A DNA stretch of 64,000 nucleotides from Theileria orientalis strain Shintoku (taxonomy: Eukaryota; Apicomplexa; Aconoidasida; Piroplasmida; Theileriidae): assembly GCF_000740895.1 (NCBI RefSeq), contig NC_025261.1, positions 1,798,001 to 1,862,000 of the forward strand, given 5' to 3'. The notes below the pieces were generated by a model that worked only from the letters and a program-made list of their open reading frames with translations, did not search any database and was not told the DNA's origin. Positions 11,165 through 19,561 of this stretch are shown here, piece after piece (the first letter of the stretch is position 1; the number at the start of each line of letters is the position of its first letter). The position numbers and the translations under genes were made by a program.

Positions 11165-12770
11165 ATGGACGATGAACAGTTTGACTTGTACGAAGGATTG
11201 GAAAACTTCGAAGAATCGCCACAATCGGAGCCAGAAGTAGAATACCAGGTAAGAAAAATAGGATATGAGAACGAAATAGGAGGAAAAGGCAGTAATATCA
11301 GACGATGAGGACGATTTCAACCTGGTGGTGGACGATGAAGATGCAGTACCACAACAAGAAGTGAAGCCGGCAAAGAAAACAAAAAGGTCAATATACACAA
11401 GAAAATGTAAGTGAAGAGTATGGTAGAGAGTAATTGGGAGTAAATATGAGTTAAATAGGTAGGAAGATAAGCAAATAGTATACACACAGTATGAGGTGGA
11501 ATAACTGAGAAAATAAAAAAATGCAGATAGAATATTCTTCGTGGGAGCACCAGGAGAGACGCACGAGGCGCCAATGAGCAACATAGAGTTCTTCGTACTG
11601 CTGAAAAAACTACCAATATGGATCGACGACGCAGGGCTGATGGAGTACGTTAAGAATATCACAAGCGGAGTGGCATACGCAAAGGTGCTCTACAACCAGT
11701 ACCACGGAAAGCCGCTGGGAATAGGACTGGTGGAGTTCAAGGAAATCTCGGCCTGCACGACCTTCCTGAAGCACAAGTCGCACATAGCGTCGACGCCAAT
11801 GCCGCCGCAAGTGTACACGCACATGTCGAGCGACTACAGGCACGGAATAGTGTCAGAAACACTGATAAAGGCAGCCTGCAGAATACTCTCAGTGCCATAC
11901 ACGTCAAGCAGCTCATTCTGCACGTCGCAGCAGGACATGATCGAAATAGAGTACGAGCGGCAGCAGGAGGAGTTGGTGAAAAACGGAGAATACGAAATCG
12001 TGACGAAGACCTTCCCGTGGTTCAGCTACGACCTGGTGAGCATCATGGGAGCCTGCAACAGAATGATGGCGCCGAAGGAGCAGAGTAAGCCGCGGAGAAA
12101 CAGACGAGGGCCGATAACAAGTAAGTCGGAACACGCGCTTAACAAGTCCGCAGCAAACTCGGCAAACAGAGCGTTCCACGGAGGACAGAGCGGGAAGGCG
12201 CCAGGGAACGCCGGAAACTCGAGGAGCAGCAGCGCAAGCACAACCAGCGTGCACCTGGAGAGCTACCTGAGCTCCAAAAGCATGGAAGGAATGGGAGAAA
12301 AGCTGACCTTCCTGAACACGATGCTGCAAAGCGGCGCAGAGGGGAAGCCGGAGAACGCAGGGGTCTCCCGGGAGTCGACAGGGAGAGCAGACGCGACCGC
12401 AAAGCGCGACATGGGAAAGCACGAGTCGGGCAACAAGCACGTGCCAGGCAGGCCCACAACGGGCGCAAATAACGCAGACAAGAGGTCGCCGGAGAGAAAG
12501 AGGCCGCCTCTAACCGTGAGGAAGGCGATCGCAAAGGCGGGTCAGGACAGGGACCACAAGGCCCCAGGCAACAGGGACAAGGGAGTCAAGGCGAGGGAAA
12601 AGAGCAGAAAGAGGAACTTTGAGCAGATGAGGGCGGATAGGAGTCCGGAGAGGCAGGAAGGCCGCAAGCCGCGGCGCGAGAGGAGCCCCGGTCGGAGGGA
12701 CCGAGGGAAGAAGCGCGACAAGGGCCGCCACGAGAAGGGCCTGCACAGGAACCCGGAAAAGAGGCGCTGA
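11165..12770 (+). CDS. RRM protein, probable CPSF6/CFIm68-like mRNA 3'-end factor, 481 aa
   Basis: Three exons (11165-11248, 11289-11406, 11527-12770) sum to 482 codons; the first intron is 40 nt. The N-terminus MDDEQFDLYEGLENFEE is acidic, followed by KKTKRSIYTRKYRIFFVGAP and an RRM-like fold (about 68-150: RIFFVGAP as RNP2-like, GKPLGIGLVEFKE as RNP1-like). The C-terminal 150 residues are rich in Arg, Lys, Asp, Glu and Ser-Pro (RSPERQEGRK, RERSPGRRDRGKK). CPSF6 of metazoans has the same order: acidic IDLYDDV-like N-terminus, one RRM and an RS/RE-rich tail. It acts, if so, in cleavage factor Im in the nucleus. The start is 104 nt after the USP39 stop. It could alternatively be another RS-type RRM splicing factor. 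Confidence 0.75.
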
Positions 12771-13328
12771 GATGATAGGACGGCTGCGAAAATCATACAC
12801 GGAGCAGTACTTTAAATAATGCCTTGAAGACTGGTGGATGCGATTGTATGCGTACGTAACGGTTTGGAGAAAAAGTAGCACGGTTAAGTCAAGCCTCTAA
12901 AAAATACACGAGTTAGTTAGTTGGTGTAATATTAAGTAAAAATTGCCATTGTTCTACATTTATGACTAGTTTTTTAAGTACAAAAGTGGTGTTAAAAGGA
13001 AATGAGCCTTTATATAAAGTTTGGAAAAGTGTAAAATTGGTGATTTTTTATTATAATGTCAAAACAAAATAAATATTTAAATTCCGAGTAAAAGTTTGTA
13101 ATGTACATGTTGACTATGAAAGTATTTATGGTTAAACCCACATTAAATCCCCGTAAATGGCTTAAGGCAGCAGTGAAGTGGCCTTAATTTGGGTTAAATC
13201 GTTACAATCTCAACAATGAGATTATAACTACATTACAACGATTAAAGGTTTTTAAAACAGGTTTAAATACACTGAAAGGTGTACACATGATTTGACAAGT
13301 TTGCGGTCGTTTGGAAGGTTCATAGGGC
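12771..13328. other. Convergent intergenic region
   Basis: It holds the 3' flanks of the CPSF6-like gene (plus) and a FAINT gene (minus). It is AT-rich with no open frame of note. Confidence 0.5.
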
Positions 13329-14348
13329 CTAGTTCTGAACTAATATTTCGGAATTTGCATGAAAGCTTGGAGTTGTTTGCTTTATTATCTCTAGCGCCAT
13401 GTTCTCTAAAGTAATTTTTAAGTGGTTCATCTGAATTAAAACCAGAGCCATTGACTGGCGGAGTAGTTTGTGGTCCATCTCCACCACTTCTTTCGGCTGA
13501 AAGAACAAGTACAACTTTTCCTCAACATCCTCAGTGGCCATTATCAGCCCCTTTGTGAGAGTCATAACCCAAGTCAGATCCTTAACTAATTCAATTTCGG
13601 TAGATGAATTTACACTTAATTTATCAGGCACACCATCTCCAGCAGTAGAGGACCGTAGTCGATTACCACCACTTGTTTCCCAAGCATCACCATCTTCGGA
13701 CGTAACTCTAAATGGCTCGTAGGAATCCTCTGTGCCTTCACCCGATCCTGTTGAATCATTCAGAAAATCCCCAAGTTCTAAGTCATAAGATGATAAACGG
13801 GACCTCAGTGATCCCGATGCTGGTTCCTTATGAATTTGTGCTTTAACAGTCTTAAATCTTTCTGATCTAACAATGGTGTTAACAAGCCTCCATCCGCCTG
13901 TTAAAGTATCCTTATAAATCAGTGCCCTTTTGTTATCACGTACAGTAACTTCCCGCAAAATGGAGTCGTATGTCACAGACTTAGGTTCTTCAACTCTGTG
14001 ATCTCCCTTCTTCCACACTTCCTTAACTCCAAACTTGACCAATGTGCACATTAAATCCGGTTTAAAGGCGTAAGTGAGAAAGCCCAAGTAATAATCTGCA
14101 AAGAAATCATTATCTTCCATTTTTACTGCATTGCCATTGCTGTCATCCTTAAATAGTTTAAGTTCAGCAGTAGATCTAAAAACACCTTCAGCCTCTTCAG
14201 CATCTCCCAAGTGTGTATCGGAACCAGCAGTTGTTGGAGCAGGTGCTGGTCCATGGCTTAAACTTGCACCAGCTGATGTATCGGCGGATTCCACTAAATT
14301 CTTGCGATAAATAAATAAAAATAAAAATAAGCATTTGGTATTAAACAT
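13329..14348 (-). CDS. Secreted FAINT-domain protein, 339 aa
   Basis: An intronless frame. Residues 1-20 form a hydrophobic leader (CLFLFLFIYR) with a likely cut near VESA. One FAINT (DUF529) module spans about 62-155: FFADYYLGFLTYAFKP, then VKEVWKKGDHRVEEP with the hallmark Trp, and a strand pair ending GGWRLV. FAINT proteins are an expanded Theileria family, many predicted to be exported into the host cell; their biochemical role is unknown. The rest (about 170-250) is Ser/Asp/Gly-rich, and the C-terminal 90 residues are helical (EMDHKLLRQSMALVLIQMN). It resembles the SfiI-subtelomeric-related group of FAINT proteins. A decayed relative lies at 24120-24440. Confidence 0.75.
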   Translation of the reverse strand: MFNTKCLFLFLFIYRKNLVESADTSAGASLSHGPAPAPTTAGSDTHLGDAEEAEGVFRSTAELKLFKDDSNGNAVKMEDNDFFADYYLGFLTYAFKPDLMCTLVKFGVKEVWKKGDHRVEEPKSVTYDSILREVTVRDNKRALIYKDTLTGGWRLVNTIVRSERFKTVKAQIHKEPASGSLRSRLSSYDLELGDFLNDSTGSGEGTEDSYEPFRVTSEDGDAWETSGGNRLRSSTAGDGVPDKLSVNSSTEIELVKDLTWVMTLTKGLIMATEDVEEKLYLFFQPKEVVEMDHKLLRQSMALVLIQMNHLKITLENMALEIIKQTTPSFHANSEILVQN

Positions 14349-15229
14349 AAAGCCAACATATAATGATGTATGGCCATTTAACTAGGCACATGTTATGTAA
14401 TACCCTGACAGAGTCGAGTAGATAATATCAAAAATGGCCATATTTAGCTTAATTTGACCCTAAACAACCTAGTTGAGATCAAAAAACACTAAAAAAACAA
14501 GCCTGGGTGTTACTAAAAATTAAATCAAAATCTTATGCATGAACAACAGCAGCAAAAAATACAAACATAAAGATAAGAAAAATTAATTCTCCGTTTTTAA
14601 AACGATTAATTTAACACACTATCGATTCTTTAAGTTTATTTTAAAGGTAAAATTAGAAGGCACAAATTCATTAACTTACACAATTGAATAAGCTTGATGA
14701 TGTATTTGTTTAGCGATTCAACACAAAATAACTTCATGAAAACTATTTATTATATATTTATATGATCAAATATAGATATTCACTCATAAAATGTTAATTT
14801 ACATCAAATAATAGCTCACTAAACCAAATAAAACGTATCGACCACATTAACAGATATATGTGTGTGAATGACTGGTGTGTAAAATAGTTTATATTAAATT
14901 AATCCCCTAATTGTATAAGGGAATCGAAAACATTTACGGTAACATTAAAGGCCAAAGGCGACAAATATGGTACAGAGAGCTTTAAGTGTATAGAAAGCTC
15001 AATTCTGCGATGTTAACCGTTGTATCGAGAAGTGGGTTAACGGTTAAAAGTAATGGTACAAACTCGAATTAAAAATAATAAACCATATGATAGTGGTTAA
15101 GAGGAGATGGCCCTGAAAACCACGGGTTAAATCTATATCCTTTAATGTTAAAACCGTAGTGAACACCCCCTGCAAAGGCACGATGGTAAAGAGTGTTTCC
15201 AAAGTAGGCTTTGCATTAACGAGAGGCAA
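14349..15229. other. Intergenic region between two FAINT genes, with a 42-nt shared element
   Basis: This 0.9-kb AT-rich stretch is the 3' flank of the Q-rich FAINT gene and the 5' flank of the 339-aa FAINT gene, both minus. Apart from the 42-nt element at 14811-14852 I see nothing coding. Confidence 0.5.
14811..14852 (-). repeat. 42-nt element, copy A
   Basis: It matches 50414-50455 at 41 of 42 positions, with 36 in a row identical (core ACCAAATAAAACGTATCG). It lies about 380 nt 3' of the stop of a minus-strand FAINT gene, as does the other copy (about 125 nt). It could be a conserved 3' UTR or termination element, or a relic of a duplicated 3' flank. Confidence 0.8.
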
Positions 15230-18064
15230 TTAACCTTGTGGGATCTCTTCCTCACTGGTTCCAGGACTGCTAGTGTATGGTAGACCCCTATCTCGATTAG
15301 TATTGCCAGTTATAGGCCTCCTGTGCCCGTTAATGTACTTGGTCCTGTAAAAGGGCCACCCGTCGTCGAGCTTGTAGTAAACCAGAAGCTTCTGCTCATT
15401 GCCCACTGCGATCTCATCCAGCTGTTCGTGATATGAAACCATAAGAGGGTCTTGCATACTGAACTCTCCGTGCTTCCATACAATTTGCTCGTCGATGTGA
15501 ACCTCAGCGCAACGAACACCGTCTCTGAAAGTAAATTGATACTTCTCATCGTCCACCTTCCCCAAGTGATACTGAGTGCTGTCCATCTCGATGATAGATC
15601 TCCTATCGCGTGGGTTAACTGTGAACAGTCGGAGATCGTATTCGGTGTCATTCCATTTCCCATCTGTGTCCCTCTGATATAGAATAATGAACTCTTTAAA
15701 ATGGATTGAAATCTTATGAGTGTTCTTGTTGTGGGTGATAGTCTGGGGAAAACTATCGCCATACTCTTGTGGATAGTGCTTCCATATTGTTTTCTTACCT
15801 GACCTGATGGACGTGCACCTAGCGTGTTGTGCTAACGCGTACTGGACAACATTGTTAGCAATAGCTTTAGGGTCGTAAAGGTCTTGGTGGAGCAAAACAG
15901 ACTTGTTATTCTGGTCTTTAGTCAGCAACAAAATATCTGCCCAAGGGTCCTCAGCTTCTGAAACGGGTTGGGTAGGCCCTAAGGCCCCAGGATACATTTG
16001 GCCAGGCTGAGCTGGCATCTGACCAGGTTGGACCGGGTATCCAGTAATTCCGGGGTACTGAGGTTGTCCTGGGAATGCTGGGTAACCTGGAACTTGAGGT
16101 AGACCAGGGTAGGCTGAAAAAGCTGGATAGCCGGGGAACTGACCCTGTTGTCCGGGGTAGCCATAAGGGTATGGAGACTGGAATTGCTGCTGAAGATGAG
16201 GCGGTAATTGATACTGCTGATACTGTTGCTGGAGTTGTTGTTGGTGAAGCTGAAGTTGTTGAAGCTGCTGCTGTTGCAACTGTTGTTGTTGAATCTGTTG
16301 TTGCTGGAGTTGTTGCTGTTGCAGCTGTTGTTGTTGAATCTGTTGTTGCTGGAGTTGTTGCTGTTGCAGCTGTTGTTGTTGAAGCTGTTGCTGATACTGC
16401 TGTTGTTGCAACAGTTGCTGTTGGTAGGCGTGCTGTTGTTGCAACAGTTGTTGCTGTTGAGGTAGCTGAGACAGAGGTTGGACCTGTGGTAACTGTTGAG
16501 ACTGAGGAAGCTGAACAGGCAACTGACCTGTACCATATGGATATGGGAGCTGTGACACTGGTTGTGGAGGGGCTGCAATAATTTGGTCAAAATCTAACTC
16601 ATAGGCGCTTTCAGATTCAAATGGCTCGTGATCCCCAAACCGTTCAGGCACTGGTTGCTGAGGCGCCGGTGGCTGTACGATTGGAGGCACAACAGGTTGC
16701 ACTTGAGTAGGCTGAGCCTGGTGTTGTAACTGCAAAGGAGGCTGAACATGAGCAGGCTGCAAATGTGGAGCAGTTTGAGCTGGTTGTACGTGTTGAACCT
16801 GTGGAGGCTGAATTGGCTTAAGTTGAGGCAGCTGTGGCAGTTGTGGTTGGAGTTGCTGTTGAGGCGCTTTAGCTGCAGGTGCTGTGTATCCATATTGCGT
16901 TCCAGCAGGGACGACTCTGGGTTGGAACCCGAACTCTGGGTCTTCCTCTTCCTCTTCGTCGTCCTCGTCCTCATCCTCGAAGAAGAATACCTTTAGCCTA
17001 TCCTTGCCGCTTCTGGTCTTCCTTATGATAAGCTTAAGAGCAGGATTAATCAACTTGCCATGGGGCCAAATTGTCTTGCCCGACTTAGTGACTCTTTCTA
17101 TCATGAACGGCTGCTTAGCAGTGAATCTTTCGAGGTTCTTAACTTGGTCGAATTCATACTTGATCTTGTTGGTACTCTTCTTGCTGTCTACTTCAACGGT
17201 TGTAAAGTAGGCAGAGTACACCTCTGGCTCAGGAAGCTTAGGCAATTGCCCGGTCTCTTCAGGCACAGCGCCTCTAGAAGCAGCTGGTTCGGTTTTCGCC
17301 TGGGGTTGGTCGACTGGGGGGAAGAATATCCTAACTTTAGGCTCGCCTCTGTCATCAATGCGTACTCTGACCTCGTCTGGGTACGTATGATTAGTCGAAG
17401 TCCAGACAACAGTGTCACCGTTGGTAACCTTGAAAATTGAGTGAGGTGCATTAGGAATGAACACGTCCTCTTGAGTTTCGTCATCAAATTCGTATGTGAT
17501 GTACGTGGTAGAGTTCCGGTCGTTAATGTCAAATATAATCAACTTGCCTTGAGCGGTGGCATGTGTGTTTACAGGTTGAGGGGCCTGGATAAGTTGCTGA
17601 GCGGGAGCTTGTGTTTTAGCTGAAGCAACAAAGTCCGCGTAATGAGGCAACGGCCTGGGTGCTGCTGCAGGAGCTGCCAGTGGCGAAGCTCCGGGGGTTT
17701 GCGATACTGGCACGGCTGATACTTGTCTAGCTGGTTGAGGCTGGGCTTGCGGTGGCCCGGCAACTCTAGGAGTCATGCCAAAACTCTGATCATACCTTGA
17801 ACTCGGAGCAGGAACCGGAGGAGCTGCAGGAGGCGGTTCACCGGGGTTAACAGGTATATAGTTGGATTCATAATTATTTGAATTGTTTAAATTCGGATAA
17901 TATGGATTATCATTACGAACTCTGTGAGTTTGACCTATCTGAGGGGCACTGCTACTGGCATAACCTGCCGAACCAGGAGCAGCACCAGCAAATCTGGCTA
18001 TATACCTTCCATTACAGGTAAATAAAAATACAAGCGCGAGTATTAGCTTGCCCGGAAGGTTCAT
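15230..18064 (-). CDS. Secreted Q/P-rich multi-FAINT protein, 944 aa
   Basis: An intronless gene. Residues 4-19 are a signal peptide core (GKLILALVFLFTCNG). Four FAINT modules are visible: about 172-255 (KLIIFDINDRNSTTYITYEF), 285-370 (VYSAYFTTVEVDSKKST), 718-813 (DILLLTKDQNNKSVLL) and 821-915 (IIEMDSTQYHLGKVDDEKYQ). Between the first and second pairs lie an acidic tract (EDEDEDDEEEEEDPE, near 370-385), a Pro/Gln-rich stretch and a nearly pure Gln/Leu region (about 495-625), then a GYP/GQ-rich segment. Signal peptide, P/Q-rich middle and FAINT modules are the layout of Theileria SVSP-type secreted proteins, but this gene sits among housekeeping genes. The Gln region is a 45-nt tandem repeat whose DNA is shared with a methyltransferase gene at 56.6 kb. 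It is divergent from the FAINT gene at 19562. Confidence 0.85.
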   Translation of the reverse strand: MNLPGKLILALVFLFTCNGRYIARFAGAAPGSAGYASSSAPQIGQTHRVRNDNPYYPNLNNSNNYESNYIPVNPGEPPPAAPPVPAPSSRYDQSFGMTPRVAGPPQAQPQPARQVSAVPVSQTPGASPLAAPAAAPRPLPHYADFVASAKTQAPAQQLIQAPQPVNTHATAQGKLIIFDINDRNSTTYITYEFDDETQEDVFIPNAPHSIFKVTNGDTVVWTSTNHTYPDEVRVRIDDRGEPKVRIFFPPVDQPQAKTEPAASRGAVPEETGQLPKLPEPEVYSAYFTTVEVDSKKSTNKIKYEFDQVKNLERFTAKQPFMIERVTKSGKTIWPHGKLINPALKLIIRKTRSGKDRLKVFFFEDEDEDDEEEEEDPEFGFQPRVVPAGTQYGYTAPAAKAPQQQLQPQLPQLPQLKPIQPPQVQHVQPAQTAPHLQPAHVQPPLQLQHQAQPTQVQPVVPPIVQPPAPQQPVPERFGDHEPFESESAYELDFDQIIAAPPQPVSQLPYPYGTGQLPVQLPQSQQLPQVQPLSQLPQQQQLLQQQHAYQQQLLQQQQYQQQLQQQQLQQQQLQQQQIQQQQLQQQQLQQQQIQQQQLQQQQLQQLQLHQQQLQQQYQQYQLPPHLQQQFQSPYPYGYPGQQGQFPGYPAFSAYPGLPQVPGYPAFPGQPQYPGITGYPVQPGQMPAQPGQMYPGALGPTQPVSEAEDPWADILLLTKDQNNKSVLLHQDLYDPKAIANNVVQYALAQHARCTSIRSGKKTIWKHYPQEYGDSFPQTITHNKNTHKISIHFKEFIILYQRDTDGKWNDTEYDLRLFTVNPRDRRSIIEMDSTQYHLGKVDDEKYQFTFRDGVRCAEVHIDEQIVWKHGEFSMQDPLMVSYHEQLDEIAVGNEQKLLVYYKLDDGWPFYRTKYINGHRRPITGNTNRDRGLPYTSSPGTSEEEIPQG
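16236..16465 (-). repeat. 45-nt tandem repeat encoding poly-Gln/Leu
   Basis: Units of 45 nt (15 residues, such as LQQQQLQQQQIQQQQ) are repeated about three times and grade into shorter CAA/CAG-rich units. The sub-block 16281-16409 is 127/129 identical to 56653-56781. The block has no stop in any minus-strand frame and is also open in at least two plus frames. Confidence 0.85.
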
Positions 18065-19561
18065 CCATATCTTACATTAGATAATAGGTCATTTACCTAA
18101 GGATTCCATTTAGGATGGGGAACAATCCTACAATTGTTAATTAAATATATACTGATTATTTTATTTAATGCATTTAATTCCTAAGAGAATTTGTATAATT
18201 TAAATTTGTGTAAAATTTATAAATGCTTTAAAAAAACAATTAATTTACACTTGTTTTTTAATAATTAACTTTTAATCGATCTGACACTCACCTTTCCACG
18301 GATCTTAATCTTTATATCAATACTAATCAATATATTTTAATAAAAACAATTTTAAAATGAATATAGTAACAAGACATTGGAAATAATGTTTTAGTTCAAA
18401 CGGTAGATCCTCCGAGAGCTGCATTGACACCTTTAAATAAATTTTTATTAAACGGCTACATGTACTCCATTTTTGAGTTAATTTTATCGTTAACGTTTAG
18501 TGAGTAACTAATTCCAAGCTCAATGCTTCCACCTGGCAATTGAAGGTATAACTTTATTTTTTTTCCTTTCTTTTAAGATATAGACAAAGAATAAATTTCA
18601 CATTACCATCCGTATCTTATTTTTTATTGGTCTAGCTCTTCGATTTCGTGTCTTGGTTATTGGACTCCCTTGAGTTTGAAATAGTGTTTTCAAAAAGTGT
18701 TGATTTATTGATTATGCACTATGTATTAGATATCCTGAAAACTTCACTTGTTAAATAGTGAATATTTGCAATAAATAGGTGTGATTTATGTTGGTATATG
18801 TTCCATGTAATCAAACCTAACTTCTGATCTAAGTATTGATAAATGTGTTTAAAAATTATTCAGATGTCGAAAATAGAGTAGAAGGTAGTGTGAAATAAAT
18901 GTGTATATTTTCAATTTATATTTATAGATATGTGTATGGGAAACGTGTATATGCCTAATTTAGGTGAATATAATAATTGAAACACTTGTAAAATAACATG
19001 AGTAGAATTTTGTGTAGGGCTCAATAAACCCGTTCCATATTTTTTATCATAATTAATAGTGTTTCTTTAAAAATAAATAATTATATAAATATGGAATTGT
19101 ATTTCAGAGTAAATTACAAATTTGTAGTTAAATGTGTAAGTATCTTGATAAAAAGTATTGGTGATACCGTAAAGACACCCTTTGGTTTTGTTACTTACTT
19201 ACATAGTTTAGAGTACACATGTTATAAATTCCAGCATTAGACTATATATTCTTTGAAATTTTACATACGTAATAGAATAAATGACAGAAATTAAATACTG
19301 AATCTATAGATGGCCTAATTATTGAATAGCATGCATTGCAAATGTGTAACCGTTTCTAAATAATTGTCCAGAATACAACCAAAATTTAGTTATTTTGGGT
19401 AAGATAAGAGAGATTCCATCACTAAAAACTTATATACTGTTAATATAGTGGTTACTTTTTAAAGTTTATAAAGCCCTTAAACCAAGATAGAAAAGGGCCT
19501 AAAATGTGTAGAGAATCCGACGGTTCGCTAAAATTATGTAAAAATAACATGAGTTTAGTTA
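18065..19561. other. Divergent 1.5-kb AT-rich region between two FAINT genes
   Basis: Both neighbours start away from this region, so it should contain two promoters. It is strongly AT-rich with many short T tracts. I find no coding frame, RNA gene or clear repeat. Confidence 0.55.

Noticed and set aside
12139..12881. Several minus-strand Arg/Ser/Leu-rich frames
   Set aside because: They are complements of the GC-rich Arg/Lys/Glu tail of the CPSF6-like gene.
15044..15229. Short minus-strand frame directly after the Q-rich FAINT stop
   Set aside because: It begins with TTG, has no homology and no splice link; taken as 3' flank.
16208..16465. Plus-strand poly-Leu frame
   Set aside because: It is the complement of the CAA/CAG repeat in the Q-rich FAINT gene; not a gene.
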